From Aquipseudomonas alcaligenes MRY13-0052 (GTDB lineage: Bacteria > Pseudomonadota > Gammaproteobacteria > Pseudomonadales > Pseudomonadaceae): a stretch of 64,000 bases of DNA. The stretch spans positions 1 to 64,000 of the forward strand of contig BATO01000010.1 in NCBI GenBank assembly GCA_000474255.1. Direction: 5' to 3'. Position 1 is the stretch's first letter, and the number at the start of each line of letters is the position of its first letter. The position numbers and the translations under genes were made by a program. Below are positions 7,259 through 16,121 of this stretch, one piece after another. Under the pieces are notes generated by a model. That model saw only the letters and a program-made list of their open reading frames with translations. It did no database searches and was not told where the DNA came from.

Positions 7259-8077
7259 CTACTTCACCACCAACACATCACAGGGCGGGCGCTGCAGATA
7301 GTGCAGCGCCAGGCTGCCCAGCAGGGCCTGGGAGATCATGCTGCGGCCGTGGCTGCCGAGGGTGATGAACTGCGGCTGGGCGGCGGCGATGGCGTCGTCC
7401 AGGGCGCGGGGCAGTGAGCCGTGGGTGACGTCCAGGCTGATCTTCGGCGCGGCCGTGACGTTGCCCAGTTCGTCCTTCAGCAATTGCTCCAGCAGCTCGC
7501 GCTGGGTCTTCAGGTATTCGCTGGAGCTGCCCGCTTTGGCCAGCAGGCGGCCGGTAATCTCCATCACGTTCACCGCCTGCAGGTGGCCTTCGGTGGTCAG
7601 CAGGCTACAGGCGCTGCGCAGCGCGTCGCAGGCGCAGAGGGAGAAGTCCAGCGCGGTGAAGCCCTTGCGGTAGGGGGCCGGCTTTTCACTCACGGCCAGC
7701 AGCAAGGGGATGTCGATATGCCGGGCCACGCGCTCCAGGGTGGTGCCGATGAACAGCTCCGGTGCGTTGTGGTGGTGGTTGCCGATCACCAGCAGGTCGG
7801 CCTGGCTCTCTTCCACTTCTTCGAGAATCTGCAGGGCCGGGCGGCCCTTGCGCAGCAGTACCTGGGCGGGCGGTGCGCCGAGCTGCTCCAGGCGCTGCTG
7901 GAACAGGCGCTGGGCGCCTTCGCGCAGGTTGTCCTGCAGGGCGTTGGGCAGGTGGTCTTCGAGCACGTGCAGCAGGGTCAGGCGGGCGTCGTACTGGCGC
8001 GCCAGGTCCACGGCGCGTTGCAGGGCGAGGTCGGCTTCGCGGCTCAGGTCATGGGCGATGAGGATATGGCTGAACAT
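7259..8077 (-). CDS. Tandem universal stress protein (UspA family)
   Basis: The start at 8077 (MFSHILIAHD) has GGAGGTG upstream; a longer frame to 8323 would overlap the next gene and is rejected. The 272-residue product consists of two Usp domains. The first begins ILIAHD and ends near GNHHHNAPELFIGTTLERVARH; the second ends LGSHGRSMISQALLGS (about 240-255). Both keep a G-x2-H-x9-G-like nucleotide-binding loop. Cytoplasmic and probably ATP-binding; induced by stress or stationary phase in relatives. Convergent with parA and followed by the thioesterase gene on the same strand. Confidence 0.88.
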   Translation of the reverse strand: MFSHILIAHDLSREADLALQRAVDLARQYDARLTLLHVLEDHLPNALQDNLREGAQRLFQQRLEQLGAPPAQVLLRKGRPALQILEEVEESQADLLVIGNHHHNAPELFIGTTLERVARHIDIPLLLAVSEKPAPYRKGFTALDFSLCACDALRSACSLLTTEGHLQAVNVMEITGRLLAKAGSSSEYLKTQRELLEQLLKDELGNVTAAPKISLDVTHGSLPRALDDAIAAAQPQFITLGSHGRSMISQALLGSLALHYLQRPPCDVLVVK

Positions 8078-8156
8078 GGGTGGCACCTCCGGGTGAGGTG
8101 CCACTGTGGGGCAATTGGCCGCACGGCAAGTTGATCCAGGGCAATCCGTCCGAGGC

Positions 8157-8600
8157 TCAGTGGGCGCGCAGCTGGTACAGCCCGCGGCTCTGCGCCACCA
8201 CCTCGCCGGTGGCGTCCACCAGCTCCAGTTCCAGCAGGTAGTCGGCCTTGCCGTTGGCGCTGGCCTCGGCCTGGATGCGCTCGATCTCTTCGGCGCCGAT
8301 GCGCGCCTCGACGCTGATATCACCCTTGGCCGGGCGGCGGAAGCGCAGGCTCATGTCCTTGATGATGGGGTAGAAGCGGCGGGTGTCGAAGCTGGTGATG
8401 AACAGCGCGCCGCCGGGAATCTCCGCCAGGGTGAACAGGGCGCCGGCGTACATGGTGCCGATGTGGTTCTCGTTGCCGGCCAGGGGCACCAGCAGCTTCA
8501 CGTAGCCCGGCTCCAGGGCCACGGCCTTGAGGCCCATGCGGCGTACGAAGGTGATCTTGTCTTCGGTGAAGTGGCGGGCCATCTCTTCGTTGAATTGCAT
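8157..8600 (-). CDS. PaaI/YiiD-type hot-dog thioesterase
   Basis: A 147-residue single hot-dog domain protein. The segment ENHIGTMYAGALFTLAE (about 44-60) resembles the Asn/His-Gly-Gly...Asp/Glu active-site helix of PaaI/DUF4442 acyl-CoA thioesterases, with alanine where the second glycine would be. The remaining strands end with LELVDATGEVVAQ. It lies 79 bp upstream of the usp gene on the same strand; cotranscription is possible. The substrate is unknown. Confidence 0.8.
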   Translation of the reverse strand: MQFNEEMARHFTEDKITFVRRMGLKAVALEPGYVKLLVPLAGNENHIGTMYAGALFTLAEIPGGALFITSFDTRRFYPIIKDMSLRFRRPAKGDISVEARIGAEEIERIQAEASANGKADYLLELELVDATGEVVAQSRGLYQLRAH

Positions 8601-8814
8601 GACGAACTCCGGCAGGACGAATGCCAGGAGCCTAGCCGGATGCGCGTCGGCGGCAATGACCGGGACGGCCAGCGCGGGTGACCGAAACGATCAGGACCCG
8701 GCCGTTAGGTGGGACTTTCACCGGGAGGTTGAGCCTGTAACGGACGCGCTTCATTGCCTAGGGTAGTAATGGGCCTGCGCATGTCGCGCTCGCTCGAACC
8801 AGCAGGGAACGCCC

Positions 8815-9258
8815 ATGAACACCACTTTCAAACCGCAGGGATTCAATACCGTTACGCCGAACAGCATCGTCAGCGACCTGGCCAGTGCCGTCAGGTTCTA
8901 CCAGGCGGTGTTCGACGCGGAAGAGCTGCTCCGCCTGACGACGCCGGACGGCAAGGTGGTGCATTGCGAGCTGAGGTTCGGCGACTCGCGGATCAACCTC
9001 GGCGAGTCGATGGAAGGCTGGCCGGAGCAGCCGCTGCTGGCGCAGATCTATGTGCCCGATTCGGACGCGACCTTTGCCCGGGCGATACGCGAAGGCGCCC
9101 GGGAGCTGAGCCCGGTGGCCGACATGTTCTTCGGCTCGCGGGAAGGCCGGGTCATCGACCCGTTCGGCAACACCTGGACCATCTCCACCCACAAGCGCCA
9201 GGTCTCCGCCGAGGAGATGCAGCGGGCGCTGAACGAGATGTACGCCGGGCAAGGCTAG
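8815..9258 (+). CDS. VOC-family (glyoxalase/PhnB-like) protein
   Basis: A 147-residue protein of paired beta-alpha-beta-beta-beta modules. ITSDLASAVRFYQAVF-like text occurs at residues 18-33 (here SIVSDLASAVRFYQAVFDAEE), and the second module ends with the family signature RVIDPFGNTWTIST (about 120-133). Such proteins are often called 3-demethylubiquinone-9 methyltransferase-like or glyoxalase-like; the real substrate is rarely known. Start ATG after AGCAGGGAAC. It is transcribed alone, away from the thioesterase and convergent with trxC. Confidence 0.85.
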   Translation: MNTTFKPQGFNTVTPNSIVSDLASAVRFYQAVFDAEELLRLTTPDGKVVHCELRFGDSRINLGESMEGWPEQPLLAQIYVPDSDATFARAIREGARELSPVADMFFGSREGRVIDPFGNTWTISTHKRQVSAEEMQRALNEMYAGQG

Positions 9259-9283
9259 CCGGAGCTGCGCCCGCCCTGGCGTT

Positions 9284-9718
9284 CTAGATGCCCTGGCTCT
9301 TCAGCCAGCCCAGCAGTTGCGGCAGGGGCAGGGCACCGCTCTGGCGTGCGACTTCGACACCGCCCTTGAACAGGATCAGCGTGGGAATGGAGCGGATGTT
9401 GAGCTGCCCGGCCAGCTGGCGGTTGGCCTCGCTGTCCAGCTTGCCCAGGCGGCAGCGGCCGTGGAGCTGGGTGGCGGCCTGCTGGTAGGTGGGGGCGAAG
9501 GCCTTGCAGGGACCGCACCAGTCGGCCCAGACGTCCACCAGCAAGGGCAGGTCGCCGCGCAGTTGCTTGGCGAAGCCGGCTTCGTTCAGGTCGAAGGGCG
9601 TGGCAGGGACCACGGCGGACTTGCAGTGACCGCAGCGGGGCGAGTCGCCCAGACGCTCGGCGGGAATGCGGTTGAGCCCGGCGCAGTGGGCGCAGGGGAT
9701 CATCAGGGGGTCGGTCAT
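9284..9718 (-). CDS. trxC: Thioredoxin 2 (TrxC)
   Basis: The 144-residue protein has two N-terminal CxxC pairs (C9/C12 and C29/C32), the zinc-binding module that separates TrxC from TrxA, followed by a thioredoxin domain with the active site WCGPC (67-71) and the cis-proline in RSIPTLILF. It is a cytoplasmic disulfide reductase, reduced by thioredoxin reductase and usually induced by oxidative stress; the zinc module makes it redox-responsive. It sits convergent with the VOC gene and upstream of nothing on its strand, so it is likely monocistronic. Confidence 0.95.
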   Translation of the reverse strand: MTDPLMIPCAHCAGLNRIPAERLGDSPRCGHCKSAVVPATPFDLNEAGFAKQLRGDLPLLVDVWADWCGPCKAFAPTYQQAATQLHGRCRLGKLDSEANRQLAGQLNIRSIPTLILFKGGVEVARQSGALPLPQLLGWLKSQGI

Positions 9719-9781
9719 GGTCGGCTCCGGAACAGATTCCCCTGATCTGGAGCCGACCCGCCGAATATCAACCCCTGGGCA

Positions 9782-11059
9782 TCAGCCCCGTGCGGCCTCT
9801 AGGGACTGGGTGAGGTCGGCGAGGATGTCGTCGATGTGCTCGATGCCGATGGACAGGCGCACCATGTCGCGCGGCACGCCGGCCTTTTCCAGCTCCTCGT
9901 CGTTGAGCTGGCGGTGGGTGGTGGAGGCCGGGTGGCAGGCCAGGGACTTGGCGTCGCCGATGTTCACCAGGCGCACCACCAGTTTCAGCGCGTCGATGAA
10001 GCGCGCGCCCGCCTCGGCGCCGCCGACGATGCCGAAGGACAGGATCGCCGCCGGCTTGCCCGCCGTGTAGCGCTGGGCCAGTTCGTGCTCGGGGTGGTCC
10101 GGCAGGCCGGCGTATTTCACCCAGGCCACCTGCGGGTGGGCCTGGAGGAAGTGGGCGACCTTCAGCGCGTTCTCGGTGTGGCGCTCCATGCGCAGGGGCA
10201 GGGTTTCCAGCCCCTGGAGGATGAGGAAGGCGTTGAACGGCGACAGCGCCGCGCCCATGTTGCGCAGCGGCACCACGCGGCAGCGGCCGATGAAGGCTGC
10301 GGGGCCGAAGGCTTCGGTGTAGGTCACGCCGTGGTAGGAGGCGTCCGGGGTGTTAAGCAGCGGGAAACGCGCCTTGTTTTCGGCCCAGGGGAACTTGCCG
10401 GAGTCGACGACGATGCCGCCGATGCTGTTGCCATGGCCGCCGATGTACTTGGTCAGCGAGTGCACGACGATGTCCGCGCCGTGTTCGAAGGGGCGGCAGA
10501 GGATGGGCGTGGCCACGGTGTTGTCGACGATCAGCGGCACGCCATGGCGGTGCGCGGCGGCGGCCAGGGCGGCGAGGTCGATGATGTTGCCCGCCGGGTT
10601 GCCGATGGATTCGCAGAACACCGCCTTGGTGCGTTCGTCGATCAGTGCTTCCAGGGCGGCGATGTCGTCGTGGGCGGCGAAGCGTACCTGGATGCCGGAG
10701 CGCGGCAGGGTGTGGGCGAAGAGGTTGTAGGTGCCGCCGTAGAGCTTGGCCACCGAGACGATGTTGTCGCCGGCTTCGGCGACGGTCTGGATGGCGTAGG
10801 TGATGGCGGCCATGCCCGAGGCCACGGCCAGGGAGCCGACGCCGCCTTCGAGCGCGGCGATGCGCTTCTCCAGCACGTCGTTGGTGGGGTTCATGATGCG
10901 GGTGTAGATGTTGCCGGGCACCTTGAGGTCGAACAGGTCGGCGCCGTGCTGGGTGTCGTCGAAGGCGTAGGAGGTGGTCTGGTAGATCGGTACCGCCACC
11001 GCACGCGTGGTCGGGTCGGGGCTGTAGCCGGCGTGGATGGCGAGGGTTTCCGGTTTCAT
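9782..11059 (-). CDS. metY: O-acetyl/O-succinylhomoserine sulfhydrylase (homocysteine synthase)
   Basis: The start at 11059 (MKPETLAIHAG) gives the usual 425 residues; an upstream in-frame extension to 11125 has no family similarity. It is a PLP fold-type I Cys/Met metabolism enzyme: SGMAAITYAIQ (81-91), the aspartate in LIVDNTVATP (176-185) and the Schiff-base lysine K204 in HSLTKYIGGHG. The long insert-containing form is typical of MetY rather than MetB/MetC. It makes homocysteine directly from sulfide and an activated homoserine in the cytoplasm. Its upstream neighbour on the same strand is a sulfite-exporter-family gene, so both may answer to sulfur supply. Confidence 0.94.
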   Translation of the reverse strand: MKPETLAIHAGYSPDPTTRAVAVPIYQTTSYAFDDTQHGADLFDLKVPGNIYTRIMNPTNDVLEKRIAALEGGVGSLAVASGMAAITYAIQTVAEAGDNIVSVAKLYGGTYNLFAHTLPRSGIQVRFAAHDDIAALEALIDERTKAVFCESIGNPAGNIIDLAALAAAAHRHGVPLIVDNTVATPILCRPFEHGADIVVHSLTKYIGGHGNSIGGIVVDSGKFPWAENKARFPLLNTPDASYHGVTYTEAFGPAAFIGRCRVVPLRNMGAALSPFNAFLILQGLETLPLRMERHTENALKVAHFLQAHPQVAWVKYAGLPDHPEHELAQRYTAGKPAAILSFGIVGGAEAGARFIDALKLVVRLVNIGDAKSLACHPASTTHRQLNDEELEKAGVPRDMVRLSIGIEHIDDILADLTQSLEAARG

Positions 11060-11158
11060 TGTGGCTGCGTTCCTTCGGGGCTGATGAAGGAGCGCAGCAT
11101 GTGAAAGCGGAAGGGGTGCGGTCAATGACCTGGAGCAATCAGCGGCTGGCGCGGCTAG

Positions 11159-11173
11159 ACCGAAAAGTTCGGT
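11159..11173. promoter_or_regulatory. 15-bp palindrome between the TauE-like gene and metY
   Basis: ACCGAA-AAG-TTCGGT is a perfect inverted repeat with a 3-base centre. It lies 100 bp upstream of the metY start and just behind the TauE-family stop. It could be an operator or a small hairpin; there is no U-tract to make it an intrinsic terminator. Confidence 0.35.
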
Positions 11174-11189
11174 GGCTAGAACCGCCCGA

Positions 11190-12167
11190 TCAGCGCAGGG
11201 CCATGTAGATGTTGAAGGCGCTGATCAGGGTGATCAGGGTGCCGACCAGGGTCAGCAGGGTGCGCGCCGGCAGCTTCTTGCACAGCATGGCGGCGAAGGG
11301 CGCCGCGAACAGGCCGCCGAAGACCAGCCCGGCCACCAGCATCCAGGTGTTCAGCTCACCGGCCAGGAGGATGAAGGAGGTGGCGCTGGAAATGGTCAGG
11401 AAGAACTCGGCGAAGTTCACCGAGCCGATGGTGGTGCGCGGGTCGCTGCCCGAGCCCAGCAGGCTGCTGGTGACCACCGGGCCCCAGCCACCGCCGCCGG
11501 CGGCGTCGACGAAACCGCCGAACAGGGCCAGCTTGGCCACGTGCTTCGGCGCCCGGCGCTGGGCCACATGGCGGTAGGCCTTGCTGAGGATGTACAGGCC
11601 CATCAGCAGCAGGTAGGCGGAAATGAAGGGCTTGAGCGCGGCGCCGTCGAAGGTGGTGATCAGCACGGCGCCTAGCACCGCACCGATGATGCCCGGCAGC
11701 AGCAGGCGCAGGAACAGGGATTTGTTGACGTTGCCCAGCTTCACATGGGAGATGCCCGAGAGCCCGGTGGTGAAGACTTCGGCGATGTGCACGCTGGCGC
11801 TGGCAGCAGCGGGGGAGGCGCCGGCGGTGAGCAGGAAGGTGGTCGCGGTGATGCCGTAGGCCATGCCCAGCGCGCCATCCACCACTTGGGCGAGGAAGCC
11901 CACGGCCACCGCGCTCCAGAAGGTCGGGCTGCTGAGGGTGCGTTCGATGATGTCCAGGCCGGTGGCCCCGCCGTGGTCGCCGAAGAACAGGCGCCAGGCG
12001 AGGAAGCCCAGCAGGCTGACCAGCACCAGCACGGCGAACCACATCGCGGCGCGCAGCACCGGGTGGTTGTCGGGGTGGCTGACGAAGTCCTCGACGGGGG
12101 GGATGCCCAGTGCCTCGTGCTCGGTGTTGATCGGGCTCTGGCTGAGGTCGAGATTGCGGATCTTCAT
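11190..12167 (-). CDS. TauE/SafE (sulfite exporter) family membrane protein
   Basis: A 325-residue integral membrane protein with a soluble N-terminal stretch of about 36 residues, then a helix (37-60) and the two-fold TauE/SafE repeat. The first half holds VAVGFLAQVVDGALGMAYG (about 92-110), the second the mirrored GGFVDAAGGGGWGPVVT (about 216-232). The paired glycine/aspartate signatures are diagnostic of the family. Family members move sulfite, sulfoacetate or other organosulfur anions; neighbouring metY is consistent with sulfur traffic, but the substrate is inferred. A palindrome lies 73 bp upstream of the start. Confidence 0.9.
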   Translation of the reverse strand: MKIRNLDLSQSPINTEHEALGIPPVEDFVSHPDNHPVLRAAMWFAVLVLVSLLGFLAWRLFFGDHGGATGLDIIERTLSSPTFWSAVAVGFLAQVVDGALGMAYGITATTFLLTAGASPAAASASVHIAEVFTTGLSGISHVKLGNVNKSLFLRLLLPGIIGAVLGAVLITTFDGAALKPFISAYLLLMGLYILSKAYRHVAQRRAPKHVAKLALFGGFVDAAGGGGWGPVVTSSLLGSGSDPRTTIGSVNFAEFFLTISSATSFILLAGELNTWMLVAGLVFGGLFAAPFAAMLCKKLPARTLLTLVGTLITLISAFNIYMALR

Positions 12168-12239
12168 GCGGGGTACGGTGCCTGACAGTGGGTGGTAGAA
12201 CAGGCTGGAATAAGCAGGCGGCGAAGATAAGCGGCTTTG

Positions 12240-12254
12240 CTTAGAGAGTCTAAG
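12240..12254. promoter_or_regulatory. Palindrome upstream of the TauE-family gene
   Basis: CTTAGA-GAG-TCTAAG is a perfect 15-bp inverted repeat with a 3-base centre in the AT-richer, divergent intergenic region 12168-12394. Its position (centre about 80 bp upstream of the minus-strand ATG) suits an operator of either divergent gene. The cognate regulator is unknown. Confidence 0.4.
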
Positions 12255-12394
12255 AAGATTTCCGCAGGTTCATATTCCATTTTAAAAGGTTCGGGTGGCC
12301 CGTTGCGGCTGTACCTGCCCATCGCCGGATAACTGTATGTCCAGGCAGCACGCCTGCCTGGGCTAGGCTGGGATTTTGCTCGGGAGAACGCGTC

Positions 12395-13093
12395 ATGAGG
12401 TTGCTGGGTGTACTGGGTGGCATGAGTTGGGAGTCGACCCTGAGCTATTACCGCCTGCTCAACGAAGGCGTGCGCGATGCGCGGGGCGGCCTGCATTCGG
12501 CACCGTTGCTGCTGCATTCGGTGGATTTCGCCGGCATCGCCGCCCTGCAGAAGTCCGGTGGCTGGGACGAGGCAGGGCGCCAGCTGGCTGCCGCTGCGCA
12601 AGGCCTGGAGCGTGCCGGCGCTGGCGCCCTGCTGCTGGCCACCAACACCATGCACAAGGTGGCTCCGGCCATCGAGGCAGCGGTGGACATCCCCCTGCTG
12701 CACATCGGCGACGGTGTGGGGACGGCCCTCAAGGCGCAAGGCTGCGAGCGGGCGGCGCTGCTGGGGACGCGCTTCACCATGCAGGAGGACTTCTACCGGC
12801 AACGCCTGGGTGAGCGCTTCGGCATTCGCGTGCAGGTGCCGGATGCAGCAGCGATGGTGGAGATCGACCGGGTGATTTTCCAGGAGCTGTGCCTGGGCCG
12901 CTTCCTGCCCGAGGCGCGGGCCTTCTACCTCGCGCAGTTGCAGCAGCTCAAGGACGAGGGCGCCCAGGCGGCGATCCTCGGCTGCACCGAGATCGGCCTG
13001 CTGCTGGACGGTTGTGATTCGCCCTTGCCCCTGGTGGACAGCACCGAGGAGCACGTACGCATGGGGCTGGACTGGTTGCTGGCCGGGGCCTGA
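12395..13093 (+). CDS. Aspartate/glutamate racemase family protein lacking the first catalytic cysteine
   Basis: A 232-residue protein with the N-terminal GVLGGMSWEST (5-15) of the aspartate/glutamate/hydantoin racemase family (YgeA type). Two cysteines normally act as acid/base pair. Here the second is present (C197 in LGCTEIG), but the first position is alanine (A82 in LLATNTMH), where YgeA-type enzymes have Cys in C-T-N-T-M-H. The related E. coli O157 L-Asp/Glu racemase has Thr at this site and is reported to be one-directional. The protein here may therefore be a one-way racemase, an altered enzyme, or a binding protein. It is followed after 17 bp by an alpha/beta hydrolase gene on the same strand. 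Confidence 0.85.
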   Translation: MRLLGVLGGMSWESTLSYYRLLNEGVRDARGGLHSAPLLLHSVDFAGIAALQKSGGWDEAGRQLAAAAQGLERAGAGALLLATNTMHKVAPAIEAAVDIPLLHIGDGVGTALKAQGCERAALLGTRFTMQEDFYRQRLGERFGIRVQVPDAAAMVEIDRVIFQELCLGRFLPEARAFYLAQLQQLKDEGAQAAILGCTEIGLLLDGCDSPLPLVDSTEEHVRMGLDWLLAGA

Positions 13094-13110
13094 AGACGGG
13101 AGCGGGGACG

Positions 13111-14568
13111 ATGCGCACAGGGATCATCCGATGGGTGGGGCGCGGCGCCTTGCTGATGGCATTGGCGGTGCTGCTGGTCTTCGCCGTGCGGGTGCTGGAT
13201 ATCCAGGGCGAGCCGGCGCTGCTGCCCTGGCACCGCTTCGTGCCGGACGAACTCGATGAGCGCGCCCTGGACCAGGCCGACTGGGCCGCGTGGATGGGCG
13301 CCGAAGCCCATGTCTTCGACCAGGTGCGCCAGCAGGTCAGCGAGCGCCTGGAGCCCGAGGAACGGGTGCCGGCGAACCGCTACTTCCCCGGTAGCCCGCT
13401 CTACCCCGGGCACTTCCACCAGGACTGGAACCGCTCCTATGTGCTGCGCCCGGAAGGCGAGCCGGTGGGCGCGGTGGTGATGCTGCATGGCCTCACCGAT
13501 TCGCCCTACAGCCTGCGCCACCTGGCGCTGCGCTACCGCCAGGCGGGCTTCGTGGTGGTGGGCTTGCGCCTGCCGGGCCACGGCACGGTGCCGGCGGCGC
13601 TGACCGACGTGAGCTGGCAGCAATGGCTGGCCGCCACCCGCCTGGCCGTGCGCGAGGCCCGGCGCCTGGTGGGCGAGCCGCGGCCGCTGCGGTTGGTGGG
13701 TTACTCCAATGGCGGCGCGCTGGCGCTGAAGTATTCCCTGGATGCTCTCGAGAACCCGGCGCTGCCCCGGGCCGAGCGGCTGGTGCTGCTCTCGCCCATG
13801 GTGGGCGTGGCCGGTTATGCGCGTTTCGCCGGGGTGGCGGGCTGGCCGGCGGTGTTCCCGGCCTTCGCCAAGGCCGCCTGGCTGGATCTGCTGCCCGAGT
13901 ACAACCCGTTCAAGTACAACTCCTTCCCGGTCAACGGCGCGCGCCAGTCCTACCTGCTCACGGCGGCCCTGCAGGAACAGCTGCAGCGGGCCTCGCACCG
14001 TGACGGCCTGAGTGCGATGCCGCCGCTGCTGACCTTCCAGTCGGTGGTGGATGCCACGGTGAGCACGCCAGCGGTGGTGGACGGGCTCTACCGCCTGCTG
14101 CCGGACAACGGCAGCGAGCTGGTGCTGTTCGACATCAACCGCTCGGTGGATTTCGGCCCGCTGCTGCGGCCGGAGGCGAGCCTGGCGCTGGCGCGCCTGC
14201 TGCCGCCACCGCCGCGCAACTACCGCACGGCGGTGGTCACCAATGTCACGGCGAGCAGCCGCGAGGTGGTCGAGCGGGTGACCGAAGCCGGTGCCCGGGA
14301 AGAGTGGGTGACGCCGCTGGAGCTGACCTTCCCCCGTGAGCTGTTCTCGCTGTCCCACGTGGCCGTGCCCTTCCCCGAGAACGATGGGCTGTACGGTCGG
14401 CGCCCCGACCCGGCCGATGACTTCGGCATCCACCTGGGTGACCTGTCGTTGCGGGGCGAGCGGGGTGCGCTGGTGATGGACATGGGCGCGCTGCAGCGTG
14501 CCACGTCCAACCCCTTCTTCCCTTACCTGCTGCGGCGCGTGGAGCAGACCCAGGGGCTGGCCCGCTGA
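13111..14568 (+). CDS. Membrane-anchored alpha/beta hydrolase
   Basis: A 485-residue protein with an N-terminal membrane helix (about 10-29) that anchors it to the inner membrane with the catalytic domain probably periplasmic. The alpha/beta-hydrolase features are VVMLHGLTDSPYS (oxyanion strand, 122-134), GLRLPGHG (151-158) and the nucleophile elbow GYSNGG with Ser199. The C-terminal histidine is not pinned down; the H in LSHVAVPF is the likely one. It resembles serine aminopeptidase S33/lysophospholipase-like hydrolases. The substrate is unknown. It is probably cotranscribed with the racemase-like gene and convergent with selO. Confidence 0.83.
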   Translation: MRTGIIRWVGRGALLMALAVLLVFAVRVLDIQGEPALLPWHRFVPDELDERALDQADWAAWMGAEAHVFDQVRQQVSERLEPEERVPANRYFPGSPLYPGHFHQDWNRSYVLRPEGEPVGAVVMLHGLTDSPYSLRHLALRYRQAGFVVVGLRLPGHGTVPAALTDVSWQQWLAATRLAVREARRLVGEPRPLRLVGYSNGGALALKYSLDALENPALPRAERLVLLSPMVGVAGYARFAGVAGWPAVFPAFAKAAWLDLLPEYNPFKYNSFPVNGARQSYLLTAALQEQLQRASHRDGLSAMPPLLTFQSVVDATVSTPAVVDGLYRLLPDNGSELVLFDINRSVDFGPLLRPEASLALARLLPPPPRNYRTAVVTNVTASSREVVERVTEAGAREEWVTPLELTFPRELFSLSHVAVPFPENDGLYGRRPDPADDFGIHLGDLSLRGERGALVMDMGALQRATSNPFFPYLLRRVEQTQGLAR

Positions 14569-14590
14569 GGCCCGCCGAGGGCTCGGGGGC

Positions 14591-16063
<1,473 letters not shown>

Positions 16064-16089
16064 TCACGCGGCCGGAGCCGGGGGAAGTC

Positions 16090-16110
16090 GCGGGGACCGG
16101 TGGTCCCCGC
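16090..16110. other. Perfect 9-bp stem-loop between mscK and selO
   Basis: GCGGGGACC-GGT-GGTCCCCGC forms a perfect nine-base-pair stem with a three-base loop, 12 bp downstream of the mscK stop and 39 bp upstream of selO (both minus strand). There is no T-run behind it, so it may act in transcript stabilisation or rho-assisted ending rather than as a classic terminator. Confidence 0.5.
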
Positions 16111-16121
16111 GTGGCAGCGGC

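Noticed and set aside
8078-8323. Longer universal stress protein starting at 8323
   Set aside because: It would run antiparallel in register into the thioesterase gene and lacks Usp similarity; ATG 8077 has a strong GGAGG.
11060-11125. N-terminal extension of MetY
   Set aside because: The extra 22 residues are not family-like; the 11059 start gives the standard 425 residues.
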